Assembly: GCA_018057925.1 (NCBI GenBank)
Contig: JAGPCT010000006.1
Coordinates: 1-64,000, forward strand
DNA length: 64,000 bases
Reading direction: 5' to 3'
From: Saprospiraceae bacterium
GTDB lineage: Bacteria; Bacteroidota; Bacteroidia; Chitinophagales; Saprospiraceae
Shown here: piece by piece, positions 16,941 through 26,437 of the stretch
Numbering within the stretch: position 1 is the stretch's first letter
Layout: each line of letters opens with the position of its first letter
The notes under the pieces: model-generated
What the model was told of the DNA's origin: nothing
Database searches by the model: none
The model's input: the letters and a program-made list of their open reading frames with translations, nothing else
Translations under genes and position numbers: made by a program

Positions 16941-17897
16941 TTAATTGAGAAAGTAGAATCTCCCTTTCGAAAACATCAACGATATAGATTGACTTCTTCC
17001 TCCATATTCTGCATACATCGCCCATAATATGTCTTTATTAAAAAACGAGGAAGTATCTACTGTGCTTATTTCTATCCATTTACGATCATTATCTACAATG
17101 TAAAATTGTTCTTGATTGACCATCATTCGCACATCCACCAGCTGGACAACAAACTCATTTAAAAGAGGGTCATTGTTGAAAGCCTTGGCAATCCAACCAT
17201 TCATCATAGTTATACTGTTGAAATCCAATTCTAATTTAACCGGTGGAAACGTATTAGAAAAATTATTGGTTTCCAAAATTCGTCCAGGTATTAATCCGGG
17301 ATAAAATCTTGCAACAAATTCGGCGACTTTACCAATTTTATATCCCGGAGGAAGGGGTTGATTACCAAAGCTGTAGTCTATCGTATAAACCCAAAATCTG
17401 GAATTGAATCCATGGAACCATGTTTTGCGAGCAACCAAACTATCTTCACGGCTAATGTTGACATACCTCACGGTCCATTTATCGATAAAACCCGGTTGAT
17501 TAAGTATTTTTTCCTTAGGTATTATGCCTCCACAGTACTGCCATACATTTAGCTTACTCATCAAGGATAATTTGTTAAAATTTTGAAGTAAATGAGCCAA
17601 ATTACCCAAATTGGTAAGTTCAAATCGGATCAGTGAAAGGGAGTCCGAGTCTAGTTGTAACTTTGCAAGTGATTTAACCTTTCTTGAAGCGGACGGAATT
17701 TGAGTATCTACCAATCGAGTTGAAAGTTCGTTTAAATTTTCTTCCGCCAAGACATTGCCTGTCAGCAATCCATTACTAAGTACTAATTGTAGAAAAGAGC
17801 GAATGATAGATGCTCCTTCTTGCATTTTTTCTAAACGCTTGGGATTAAAAAGAAAGTCTTTCCAGTCAGCTTCCGAGAATCCCGGGATAAGCATCAC
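16941..17897 (-). CDS. Unknown protein translationally coupled to RNase III
   Basis: 318-residue protein that I do not recognise. It has no signal peptide or membrane helix; the first half is helical (leucine-rich, LRFELTNLGNLAHLL-type pattern), the second half is beta-rich with many aromatic residues (KTWFHGFNSRFWVYTIDY, LPPGYKIGKVAEF). Its ATG overlaps the rnc stop (17894-17897), so it is made together with RNase III and sits at the end of the fabF-rnc operon. A cytoplasmic role linked to either neighbour is possible but unproven. Confidence 0.75.
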   Translation of the reverse strand: MMLIPGFSEADWKDFLFNPKRLEKMQEGASIIRSFLQLVLSNGLLTGNVLAEENLNELSTRLVDTQIPSASRKVKSLAKLQLDSDSLSLIRFELTNLGNLAHLLQNFNKLSLMSKLNVWQYCGGIIPKEKILNQPGFIDKWTVRYVNISREDSLVARKTWFHGFNSRFWVYTIDYSFGNQPLPPGYKIGKVAEFVARFYPGLIPGRILETNNFSNTFPPVKLELDFNSITMMNGWIAKAFNNDPLLNEFVVQLVDVRMMVNQEQFYIVDNDRKWIEISTVDTSSFFNKDILWAMYAEYGGRSQSISLMFSKGRFYFLN

Positions 17898-18643
17898 AAT
17901 ACCGGTATTTCTGTTTCTTCCAAACTAAGGATTCCGAGTTTGAGCATAGCTTTTTCGGAGGCTATTTGCTCAGCATTCTTCTTATTAAAGTCATCGGCTT
18001 CGGCAATATTTTCGCCACCTACCACAACAGCTATTTTAAAGCGATCTCGTTTGTCGGTTTTATACTTTGATATTACTTCATAATTGATGTCTTTACCATT
18101 TTTTTGACACCATTCAAGCAGTCTGCTTTTAAAGTTGTCATCTAAGATCTCAAGTTTATGGATATCTAAGTATTTTCGTAAAATATTTATTACGATAAAT
18201 TTTCTGGTAAAAGCATACCCATTTTCCATATAGATTGCTCCTATGAGTGCTTCGACAGCATTGCCGAGCATGGACTTGCTAATGTGCGTTTTGTTCATGA
18301 TAGTCATGATCTCGTCAATACCCATCTTGATACCTATGGCATCTAAAGTCTTACGTTTAACGATTTTGGAGCGCATTTTGGTAAGGAAGCCTTCATCGCC
18401 ATTGGGATATTTTTTATAGAGGTATTCAGCGACTATGCCGTTGAGCATTGCATCGCCGAGAAACTCCAATCTTTCATTATGTTGACGATGACCGTTGACC
18501 TGAACCGAATTAGACTTATGCATAAATGCCTGAATATACAGATTGAGATGTGCCGGAGTGTATCCGAGCATAGCAGTCAGTTTCTTCGTAAAATCCTTGT
18601 TCTTAGAAAAAAATAGATTTATTATTTTAAATATTCCTTTCAC
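17894..18643 (-). CDS. rnc: Ribonuclease III
   Basis: Double-stranded-RNA endonuclease used in rRNA processing. The signature HNERLEFLGDAMLNGIVAE (residues 55-73) holds Glu60 and Asp64; the second metal-binding segment is GNAVEALIGAIYMENGY (127-143) with Glu131. The position equivalent to E. coli Asp114 reads Asn128 here. The C-terminal dsRNA-binding domain starts near residue 168 (FKSRLLEWCQKNGKDINYEV ... ASEKAMLKLG). It lies 9 bp downstream of fabF, the common fabF-rnc order. Confidence 0.95.
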   Translation of the reverse strand: MKGIFKIINLFFSKNKDFTKKLTAMLGYTPAHLNLYIQAFMHKSNSVQVNGHRQHNERLEFLGDAMLNGIVAEYLYKKYPNGDEGFLTKMRSKIVKRKTLDAIGIKMGIDEIMTIMNKTHISKSMLGNAVEALIGAIYMENGYAFTRKFIVINILRKYLDIHKLEILDDNFKSRLLEWCQKNGKDINYEVISKYKTDKRDRFKIAVVVGGENIAEADDFNKKNAEQIASEKAMLKLGILSLEETEIPVL

Positions 18644-18652
18644 AACTATAAT

Positions 18653-19900
18653 TTACATAATGTACTTTTTTAAAATAATACAAGCATTGTGTCCGCCAAA
18701 GCCAAATGTATTACTCATTACAAAGTCTATTTTCCTATATTGTGCTGCGTTAAAGGTAAGGTTTAATTTTGAATCGATATCAGGATCATCCGTAAAATGA
18801 TTGATTGTAGGTGGTACATACTGATCACGGAGTGCCAAGACACTTGCGATACCTTCAATAGCACCGGCTCCTCCCAATAGGTGACCTGTCATTGACTTCG
18901 TTGAGGAAATATTCAACTTATAGGCATGATCACCAAAAATATATTTAATTGCTGTTGTCTCTGCTATATCACCGAGTGGTGTAGAAGTCCCATGAACATT
19001 GATATAGTCGATTACTTCCGGAGTCAGACCGGCATCAGCCAAAGCCATACGCATTACGTTCTTAGCGCCAAGACCTTCCGGATGAGGCGCTGTAATATGG
19101 TGTGCATCGGCTGTTGCGCCACAACCCATCACCTCTGCATAAATCTTTGCTCCACGTGCTTTAGCATGCTCATATTCTTCGAAAATAAGGCAACCGCCGC
19201 CTTCACCCAATACAAACCCATCTCTTTCAAGATCAAAAGGTCTGGAAGCTGTCAAATAATCGTCATTCCTTTCACTTAGAGCCTTAGTCGCACTAAATCC
19301 ACCCATTCCGGTAGCTGTAATAGCCGCTTCTGAACCACCAGTAATGATGGCATCAGCTTTGCCCAAGCGAATATAATCGAAGGCATTCATCATCGCATGT
19401 GTTGCAGAGGCACACGCTGAAACCGTGCAGTAGTTAATACCTCTAAATCCATGCTTAATACTAATATATCCCGGAGCAATATCTGATATCATCTTTGGTA
19501 TCATAAATGGATTGAATCGGGGAATGCCATTGCCGGTAGCAAAAGTCTCAATCTCAGCTTCTAATGAACGTAATCCACCTATTCCTGAACCCCATATCAC
19601 TCCTATCCTATCTAAATCTAACGTACTTTCCAATAATTTACTATCAGCGAGGGCTTCATCAGAGCAAACCATTGCAAATTGAGTAAAAAGATCCATTCTC
19701 CTTACTTCTTTTCGGTCGATAAAGTCTTCCGGATTAAAATTTTTAACCTCACAAGCAAATTTTGTTTTGAAATTGCTTGCATCAAACCTTGTAATAGGTC
19801 CGGCACCACTCTGCCCCTTCTTCAACCCTTCGTTATATTCTTCCAAATTATTTCCAATAGGTGTAATTGCACCAAGTCCGGTAATAACAACTCTCTTCAT
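18653..19900 (-). CDS. fabF: 3-oxoacyl-ACP synthase II (KAS II)
   Basis: Housekeeping elongation enzyme of fatty-acid synthesis, condensing malonyl-ACP with acyl-ACP. Catalytic residues are Cys163 in SACASATHAM, His303 in NVHGTSTPLGD and His340 in STKSMTGHLLGG with Lys335; the FGFGGHNA motif closes the protein. Length 415 aa is standard and the N-terminus MKRVVITGLGAITPIG is canonical. In most Bacteroidota acpP lies directly upstream; here it is missing, and 600 bp of repeat-containing non-coding sequence follows instead. Confidence 0.97.
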   Translation of the reverse strand: MKRVVITGLGAITPIGNNLEEYNEGLKKGQSGAGPITRFDASNFKTKFACEVKNFNPEDFIDRKEVRRMDLFTQFAMVCSDEALADSKLLESTLDLDRIGVIWGSGIGGLRSLEAEIETFATGNGIPRFNPFMIPKMISDIAPGYISIKHGFRGINYCTVSACASATHAMMNAFDYIRLGKADAIITGGSEAAITATGMGGFSATKALSERNDDYLTASRPFDLERDGFVLGEGGGCLIFEEYEHAKARGAKIYAEVMGCGATADAHHITAPHPEGLGAKNVMRMALADAGLTPEVIDYINVHGTSTPLGDIAETTAIKYIFGDHAYKLNISSTKSMTGHLLGGAGAIEGIASVLALRDQYVPPTINHFTDDPDIDSKLNLTFNAAQYRKIDFVMSNTFGFGGHNACIILKKYIM

Positions 19901-19971
19901 AGGCTTTAATTAGTCATTAAAAAAGGCATTATCGATTCTTTTTGATCACACAATGCCTATTATTCCAACTG

Positions 19972-19979
19972 CAAATATA
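19972..19979 (-). promoter_or_regulatory. -7 box TATATTTG before fabF
   Basis: Minus-strand TATATTTG, about 72 bp upstream of the fabF ATG. A TTTG at 19993-19996 is too close to be a proper -33. It probably starts the fabF-rnc-unknown transcript. Confidence 0.5.
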
Positions 19980-20097
19980 AAAACAATAATGACAAATTAT
20001 GCACCTCACCCTTGAGACTGGCCGCCTTTATCCTTATATGGTTTAATTATAAATAACGATTGATTGTACCCTAATTCATATTAATTGCAAAAATCTT

Positions 20098-20310
20098 GTC
20101 TTTAAGAAATATTCCGCTTACTTGAGGCTTCAATAAACACATAATTGTTATGAATGATTAGTTTCTCATTATATTGATATTCAAATTGTTGTAAACCAAT
20201 TAGTGTCAATTCATCCATTGAGGTATAAAAAAATCCGTAAAGTGTTGATAGGGATTACGAGTCGTCAACCGATTTTGCATTCGTCTAATACCGATTGTAT
20301 ATTCGTAATA
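20098..20310. repeat. Remnants of two dispersed repeat families
   Basis: The segment TTGTCTTTAAGAAATATT at 20098-20115 repeats the core found near 48415 and 48900 (family B). At 20252-20296 the run GATTACGAGTCGT, a CGATT-GCAT part and TCTAAT match the right half of the repeat at 57440-57480 and 36270-36335 (family A). Both are partial and diverged. The rest of 19980-20440 shows no gene; a 66-codon open frame at 20203-20403 runs through the repeat and is not believed. Confidence 0.5.
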
Positions 20311-20440
20311 GTCCAATTGCATTGGCCTAAACGACTATATCTTCGGCATTTTGATTTTAAAGAAATCCCGACTTTTCGGGAATACCAAAATATGTTGGAC
20401 TAATTTATAAATCAAATTGGTATAATGTACAATTTGAGAT

Positions 20441-20476
20441 AAAAAGAGGCTATTCAAATTTACTTGAATAGCCTCT
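20441..20476 (-). terminator. Rho-independent terminator after the LamG gene
   Basis: Perfect 13-bp stem AGAGGCTATTCAA / TTGAATAGCCTCT with a 6-nt loop, followed on the minus strand by TTTTT. It lies 40 bp after the stop of the LamG lipoprotein gene and should end the SusC-SusD-LamG transcript. Confidence 0.9.
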
Positions 20477-20516
20477 CAATAAACATTGTTACAAAAAGCA
20501 ATGTATTCTCTGGTAA

Positions 20517-21404
20517 TTATCTACCAGCTAAACCAACGTTGTACAATGCTTTGATTTCTGTATCAGTAATGCTCTTATTGAACAGACGGATATCATCTAT
20601 CTGAGCTGTAGCTTTTGCTGCCCATGTCGGTGCATCCGGTGCAGAAGCAAATCCAAGGTCTTTAGTAGCAAAGCTACCCACAATAGCCTGGCATGGAGTT
20701 CTCATAACCATAGCAGTAGTATTCTCGCCTCGATCACTGTAACCGCCAATATTTACGCCATTTGCAAATATTTCAAGCTTATGTGTTGCTGCTGTAAATC
20801 TAACTACGATATTAGCCCATTTTCCTGCACCAAGGAAGTAGCTACCACCTTTATCGCTAAACACAGCTAAGTTATCCTGACCGTTGATATTTACTCCATC
20901 GTCTTTCAAAGAAGCATAGTTGGTTTTGATTTCAAGGGTATCAGAGTTAGCGGCGTGGCGACTTGCTTCAGCACCAACAGAAAAATTACCCCAAAAATCA
21001 GTATTTGCTGATGCAAACAAACCAAAATATTGTTGGAATTTACCCACATTCTTAGCATTCAACCACATAGAAATGGTATAATCACCAAATCCATTTTTTT
21101 GGCTGATAGCATCAATAGCAGGATAAACCAATGCTGCTTCAGACAAAGAAATAGCCTGACCTATTTGTCCGGTAACATACGCAACAGTACCGACTGTTTT
21201 GTTAGCAGTGGTATTGGAAACACCTTCTTTATCATTGCCATCAAAAGTCCAATGCGCTTTCAAGTTAGTAGCTGCAATTTCGTTAGAATTGTTGTAACCG
21301 TCAATTTTAGGAAGTTCCGGCTCATCTTTTTTACAAGATGTGAATGAAATTGCAAAAACAGCCAATGCAAGCAAGGCTACATTTTTAAAATTTTTAATAA
21401 TCAT
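20517..21404 (-). CDS. LamG-domain surface lipoprotein
   Basis: 295-residue lipoprotein: signal peptide with lipobox FTSC (Cys24), followed by KKDE, the Lys/acidic signal that sends Bacteroidota lipoproteins to the cell surface. The rest is one concanavalin-like LamG/laminin-G jelly roll (about residues 47-290), with the classic start AHWTFDGN, YTISMWLNAK, WANIVVRF, LEIFANGV and IDDIRLFNKSITDTEI. Such proteins bind sugars. It is the third gene after SusC and SusD, 119 bp behind SusD with a stem-loop between, so I infer an accessory glycan-binding role like SusE/F. Confidence 0.9.
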   Translation of the reverse strand: MIIKNFKNVALLALAVFAISFTSCKKDEPELPKIDGYNNSNEIAATNLKAHWTFDGNDKEGVSNTTANKTVGTVAYVTGQIGQAISLSEAALVYPAIDAISQKNGFGDYTISMWLNAKNVGKFQQYFGLFASANTDFWGNFSVGAEASRHAANSDTLEIKTNYASLKDDGVNINGQDNLAVFSDKGGSYFLGAGKWANIVVRFTAATHKLEIFANGVNIGGYSDRGENTTAMVMRTPCQAIVGSFATKDLGFASAPDAPTWAAKATAQIDDIRLFNKSITDTEIKALYNVGLAGR

Positions 21405-21478
21405 TGTTGTAAACTTTAATAATTTGATTTAATTAATAATAAAAATATTGATCTTATAATAAAATATCATTTAATCCA

Positions 21479-21518
21479 AATTCCTCTTAAAGGCAAAATG
21501 TTGTCTTTAAGAGGAATT
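21479..21518. repeat. Stem-loop between susD and the LamG gene
   Basis: Perfect 14-bp inverted repeat AATTCCTCTTAAAG / CTTTAAGAGGAATT with a 12-nt loop, just after the SusD stop. It has no strong U-run on the minus strand, so it may stabilise or partly attenuate the message. Its core TTAAAGGCAAAATxTTGTC is shared with copies near 48.9 kb. Confidence 0.7.
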
Positions 21519-21523
21519 CGGGA

Positions 21524-23062
21524 TTAATATCCCGGATTTTGTGTCAGCTTGCCTCCGCTGAGAGCTATTTGCAATGCCGGTATTGGAAGCAGCTCATTTT
21601 TTCCTTCTGTAAATGCCGGCTTGAGTGGCTTCATAACCTGAGCTGCTCGTCCTGTGCGCACCAAATCAAACCATCTTTCATGTTCCATAGCAAGCTCCAC
21701 CCTTCTTTCATGATAAACAGCCAATCTCATATCTTGTTGTGAAGACGCTGTTGTTTCTCCCAAATGTGCCCTTGAACGAATCAAATTCACATAAAAAGCA
21801 GCATCTCCGGTATTTCCTAATTCGTTGGCTGCCTCAGCCGCCATTAATAAAACGTCGCCATATCTCAAAATATGCAGATTTTTTTGTTTACTGCCTCTAT
21901 TTCCAAGATATGATTCGACTTCTTTATTCTCAGAATGGTATGCTTTATAGTTGTATCTAGCGTTTTCAATACTATCCTGACTAGGAATCCTGTATCCATC
22001 AAACAAAATTGTTCCTTTATGTGTACCACTATTATCTATAAAAATGATGGTGGCATCTTTTCGAACATCACCCGGTTCATATTCAGCTACCAAGTTGGTC
22101 GTTGGATTATTAAAACCATAGCCCAAATCACGCCACCCACCTTTACCGCCTACTCTTGGTCCCTGCCATACACAATATCCTTCTACCCCAAAGTCCGAGT
22201 TATTAAATTGTCCTGTTTTTACTTCAAACATCGCTTCGGTACTGTTATCACCCACTTGACGCCAAATATTTTCATAATTATCCAACAACCTATATTCATT
22301 TGAAAGGATTATATCTTGGCATAAATCATAAGCATCTTGCCATTTTTTGGTGGTCAATTGAACTCTTGCCAACATTCCTTGTGCCGTACCTTTATTAATT
22401 CTTCCTACTTGAGATTGACTTCTTACTTTTAGATTCTGAATCGCGAAATTAAGGTCTTCACGGATTAGATCATAGATCTCGTCAACGCTGGCTCTGGTTT
22501 GATATACCGGATCGGTATTGGCTTCTTGAGCATTGACCGGCACTTTGAGAACTTTAGGCACTCCGCCAAAGTAACGTACGAGGTTGAAATAAAAGTAAGC
22601 TCTCAAAAACCTAACTTCACCCTGATACTGAGCTTTTAAATCATCGGCTATAGGAGAGGCTTCCAGTGCTTTCAAAGCTTGATTGGCCTTCGCTATGGCA
22701 TTGTAATTCCCATTCCAAAGTGCTTCCACAAAGTTATTGGTAGCAGTATGTTCAAAATTATCAATTGCCTTAATATTGGGTTGGTCTCCGGGCGTACTGC
22801 CTTTATCTGCATCGTCAGTCATTATAATCGTGGCGGTTACAAAGCTTATTCCATGGATATCGCCTATCCCACCAAATGCACTACCGGCAAGCAATGAATT
22901 GTAAACCCCTGTTACTAACTTTTCTGCAATCGCAGGATCAGAATCAGGTGTGGCTTTGCCTTGGACCGGAACATCTAAGAAATCCTTACCGCAGCTCACT
23001 GCTATTGTTGAAAATAAAGAAATGATAACTATATATTTAATTGATTTATATACTCTTGTCAT
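21524..23062 (-). CDS. SusD/RagB nutrient-binding lipoprotein
   Basis: Outer-membrane lipoprotein that forms the lid of a SusCD import complex. Lipobox AVSC with Cys24, then GKDFLDVPVQG, a typical SusD opening. TPR-like helices follow (AEKLVTGVYNSLL; GEVRFLRAYFYFNLVRYFGGVP, characteristic of the family), and the C-terminal part has the conserved ILRYGDVLLMAAEAANELG and ERRVELAMEHERWFDLVRTG. Length 512 aa is normal. It starts 17 bp after SusC. The substrate is unknown; no glycoside hydrolase or peptidase lies next to it. Confidence 0.95.
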   Translation of the reverse strand: MTRVYKSIKYIVIISLFSTIAVSCGKDFLDVPVQGKATPDSDPAIAEKLVTGVYNSLLAGSAFGGIGDIHGISFVTATIIMTDDADKGSTPGDQPNIKAIDNFEHTATNNFVEALWNGNYNAIAKANQALKALEASPIADDLKAQYQGEVRFLRAYFYFNLVRYFGGVPKVLKVPVNAQEANTDPVYQTRASVDEIYDLIREDLNFAIQNLKVRSQSQVGRINKGTAQGMLARVQLTTKKWQDAYDLCQDIILSNEYRLLDNYENIWRQVGDNSTEAMFEVKTGQFNNSDFGVEGYCVWQGPRVGGKGGWRDLGYGFNNPTTNLVAEYEPGDVRKDATIIFIDNSGTHKGTILFDGYRIPSQDSIENARYNYKAYHSENKEVESYLGNRGSKQKNLHILRYGDVLLMAAEAANELGNTGDAAFYVNLIRSRAHLGETTASSQQDMRLAVYHERRVELAMEHERWFDLVRTGRAAQVMKPLKPAFTEGKNELLPIPALQIALSGGKLTQNPGY

Positions 23063-23079
23063 GGCTTGTCATTTTTTCT

Positions 23080-26000
23080 TTAGAATGTAAAATTAATTCC
23101 GGCGCCTATTGTCCTTGAGGTAGGATATGCATTTTTTTCAATCCCTGCCTTGGTCGGATCATCTGGCAGCTCAGCAGTAAAGCCACTATATTGTTTAAAC
23201 GTAAAAACATTCTGACCCGTTAGGAAAACACGTGCATTTTGAAATATTTTTTTTCCGCCTATCATAGCAGGCAGATTATAAGAAATTGTAATGTTATTAA
23301 TCCGAATATAGTCTCCGTTTTCTACAAAATAAGTTGAAGCCGGTAAATTACCTGCATTGGCTCCCGGCTCGTCATTGATTCCACTACCTCGTGTCCAGCG
23401 TGTATAAGCCATATCCTTTTCGATATTATCTGTGGCCAACTGACGGAATGCCTTTTTTCCATTATATACCTTATTGCCCGATACTCCTGTCAGATCAACA
23501 TTAAAATCAAATCTTCCATAAGAAAGTCCAATATTAAATCCATAGTAAAAATCAGGTTGGTAAGAGCCTACAAAGACTCGGTCTTTATCATCAATGACGC
23601 CATCACTGTTGGTATCTTGATATTTAAATGTCCCTGCAGAGGCAGAAGGTTGAATTGGCTTACCATCTTTGTTTGTATAAGCAAGGACATCTTCGTCGGT
23701 CTGGAACACACCCAATACTTGATATACATAAAAAGCGCCAACTTCCTGATCATTATCCGTCTTGGTCGTATATTGCTGAGCTGCGCCAATACCTCCATCC
23801 AGGATAGGTTGTCCACCATTGAGACCAATGACTTTATTATTGTTGAAAGTAATGTTTCCGCCAAAGTTATAGGATATTTTTTCCGAAACCTTGGTTCGCC
23901 AATTGAGCATCATTTCAAGACCTGTATTCTGAATAGAAGCGGCATTGGTAAGTACTAATCCATCGGCATCACCGATAACTGAAGGGACTTTAACATTGAT
24001 GAGGAGGTCACGGGCTTTCTTATTATAATAACCTATTTCACCCGTTAATCGATTTTTCAATAATCCAAATTCCAATGCGACATCCAATTCCTCTGTTGTC
24101 TCCCATTTAAGATTAGGATCTTTTACCTGTGTTATTGCACTGCCCGGTACTGCTATTCCTCCGCCAAAAGGATAATTTTGATTCGGCTCAACGGTATTTA
24201 AAAATGCATCGGTAGGAACCCTATCGTTTCCTACCTGTCCCCAGCTTGCTCTCAACTTCAAGATATCCACCAACATCAAATCAGACATAAATGACTCATT
24301 GCTTATTACCCAGCCAGCGCCAAATGATGGAAAAAAGCTCCATCTATTATCAGGAGCCAACCTTGAACTACCGTCATATCGCATTGTTCCTGTAAAGAGA
24401 TACTTATCTGCAAAATTATAATTCAAACGAGCCAAATATGCATTTCGTGCCCATTTATCGCCACCTCCATCGTTGGTTGAAGTATTGGCATCACCGACTC
24501 CGATATACCATAAATCTTTGTTGGCCGGCACATCTTTTCTAAAAGCTTTAATATAATTAGATGAGAATTGCTCGGCAGTGGTACCAGCTAAAAATGTAAC
24601 GGTATGCTGGTCAAATTTCTTAAATAATGTAACCGTGTTGTCCCACACCCAGCTAAAATACCCGGATTTATCTACACTCAAGTTTGAATTTGGATTACGC
24701 TGATTACCTCCTGCATTTAAAAAGGTTGTTTCATCATTTTCAAATTCGTAATTATAGACATTGCCGGTGAAACTATTGAGTTCTCCACCAATGCTACTCC
24801 TAAAAGTAAGCCAAGGCAATGGTTTAATATTGATATATCCAACCGATTGAATTCTATTTCTCTTTTCTCGATTATAGTTATTTTCAATATCTAAAATGGG
24901 ATTACCGACATTCTGATAAACGGATGTATTGCCATATCTATCCCCTTCTTTAGATTTAATAATCGGCGCCGCACGATAGGCATTGTTATACGCTGTACCC
25001 AGGTTTGCTATTTTATTATCGCCATTGGAAAAAGAGGCTATTATTCCCGCATCGACATATTTATTGATATCCCAAGTTAAATTAGATCTAAGGTTAAATC
25101 TTTTAAACTTGTTATCTATGACAATTCCCTCATCTTCCAAATAGCCACCACTAATGTAGTAAGTTGATTTATCTGTACCTCCTGATAATGACAAGTTGTG
25201 ACTCTGATACCAAGCATTCCGTAATATCTGGCTATACCAATCGGTCGAAAAGCCCGGATTAACAACTGTATTAGAGGTTGCTTGCGTGACATAATTAGCG
25301 TATTCTTCACTATTAGCCATGGTAACAAGATTAGCAGCATTTTTAAAGCCAACTGTAGTATTATAGTTGATACTCATGGCACCGCTTTTTCCTTTACGTG
25401 TTGTTATAATGATTACTCCATTAGCTCCTCGAGCTCCATATATTGCAGTTGCAGAGGCATCTTTCAGAATATCCATACTGACAATGTCGTTGGTATTGAT
25501 GTTGCTGATATTGTCGGTAAGTACTCCATCTACGACATATAGTGTCGCTGTCCCCGCAATCGCAGAGCCTATACCCCTAACTCTCACGACCGGACTACTT
25601 CCCGGTTCACCGCTGCTGATAACCTGAACACCGGCTGCTTTTCCTTGAAGGGCTTGAGTTGCTGTGAGAACCGGTTGTCTGGCCAAATCCTCACCTTTTA
25701 CGCTGGTAGTAGAGCCGGTTACATCCACTTTACGCTGAACGCCATATCCAACTACGACAACTTCAGAGAGTATATTGGATTTTTCCTGTAACTGGATTTT
25801 TAAAGAAGTCTGATTACCAACTAATAGTGATAGAGTCTCATAACCAAGGTAGGAAACAGACAAAGCTATTTCATCCGGCTTTAGTTGAACGGTAAAATTA
25901 CCATCTATATCTGTAGTTGTGCCGCTTCCTGAAGGACTATAAGCCGTCAAATCAGAACCTGATCCTTTCAGGACAATCACACTTGCGCCAATTATTGGTT

Positions 26001-26160
26001 GTAGATCCTTTGAATCCATGACACTACCGGTAACGGTTTTCTGGGCTTGCAGAGAAATCATCAGGGTGCAAAAACAAACAATTAGTACAATTTTCTTCAC
26101 ATCTTGAGGTTTTAACGTATAAATAATTTTGTTTGAATTACAGCAAATTTGAAAGTTCAA
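23080..26160 (-). CDS. SusC/RagA TonB-linked outer-membrane transporter
   Basis: TonB-dependent transporter that imports glycans or peptides with its SusD partner. Signal sequence KKIVLIVCFCTLMISLQAQ at residues 22-40; the ATG at 26160 gives a long N-tail, while a GTG at 26100 starts directly at the signal peptide (1006 aa) and may be the real start. Then a carboxypeptidase-like domain (about 41-125), the SusC motif SEVVVVGYG, the plug (GVQVISSGEPGSSPVVRVRG, LYVVDGVLTD, DILKDASATAIYGARGANG), and the 22-strand barrel ending in aromatic GAGINFTF. It has no FecR/anti-sigma gene beside it. Confidence 0.95.
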   Translation of the reverse strand: MNFQICCNSNKIIYTLKPQDVKKIVLIVCFCTLMISLQAQKTVTGSVMDSKDLQPIIGASVIVLKGSGSDLTAYSPSGSGTTTDIDGNFTVQLKPDEIALSVSYLGYETLSLLVGNQTSLKIQLQEKSNILSEVVVVGYGVQRKVDVTGSTTSVKGEDLARQPVLTATQALQGKAAGVQVISSGEPGSSPVVRVRGIGSAIAGTATLYVVDGVLTDNISNINTNDIVSMDILKDASATAIYGARGANGVIIITTRKGKSGAMSINYNTTVGFKNAANLVTMANSEEYANYVTQATSNTVVNPGFSTDWYSQILRNAWYQSHNLSLSGGTDKSTYYISGGYLEDEGIVIDNKFKRFNLRSNLTWDINKYVDAGIIASFSNGDNKIANLGTAYNNAYRAAPIIKSKEGDRYGNTSVYQNVGNPILDIENNYNREKRNRIQSVGYINIKPLPWLTFRSSIGGELNSFTGNVYNYEFENDETTFLNAGGNQRNPNSNLSVDKSGYFSWVWDNTVTLFKKFDQHTVTFLAGTTAEQFSSNYIKAFRKDVPANKDLWYIGVGDANTSTNDGGGDKWARNAYLARLNYNFADKYLFTGTMRYDGSSRLAPDNRWSFFPSFGAGWVISNESFMSDLMLVDILKLRASWGQVGNDRVPTDAFLNTVEPNQNYPFGGGIAVPGSAITQVKDPNLKWETTEELDVALEFGLLKNRLTGEIGYYNKKARDLLINVKVPSVIGDADGLVLTNAASIQNTGLEMMLNWRTKVSEKISYNFGGNITFNNNKVIGLNGGQPILDGGIGAAQQYTTKTDNDQEVGAFYVYQVLGVFQTDEDVLAYTNKDGKPIQPSASAGTFKYQDTNSDGVIDDKDRVFVGSYQPDFYYGFNIGLSYGRFDFNVDLTGVSGNKVYNGKKAFRQLATDNIEKDMAYTRWTRGSGINDEPGANAGNLPASTYFVENGDYIRINNITISYNLPAMIGGKKIFQNARVFLTGQNVFTFKQYSGFTAELPDDPTKAGIEKNAYPTSRTIGAGINFTF

Positions 26161-26437
26161 TTTTTAAAACTTCGATATAACCACATTTTGGAAAAACCAT
26201 AGTAATAAAATATTGAATCGCAAATAAACTTTATCTTTAATTTCTTATCAAAAATACAATATATATTAGTTAAACGACTATTTTTTAATATTTTTTAATT
26301 GCGGCTTGAAGTTGTAATACAAAATATAAGTTACATCTGTATTAATCTTACAAATTATTTGTTAATGAATATTTACATTGATAAATATTTATTTTGTCGT
26401 TGTATATTAGTAAAATCAAATTAAAAATAATAAAAGT

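Noticed and set aside
20203..20403. 66-codon open frame upstream of fabF
   Set aside because: It runs through a repeat remnant and has no family, promoter or conserved context.
19901..20516. A hidden acpP next to fabF
   Set aside because: All frames were read for the DSL/DSI attachment motif; none is present.
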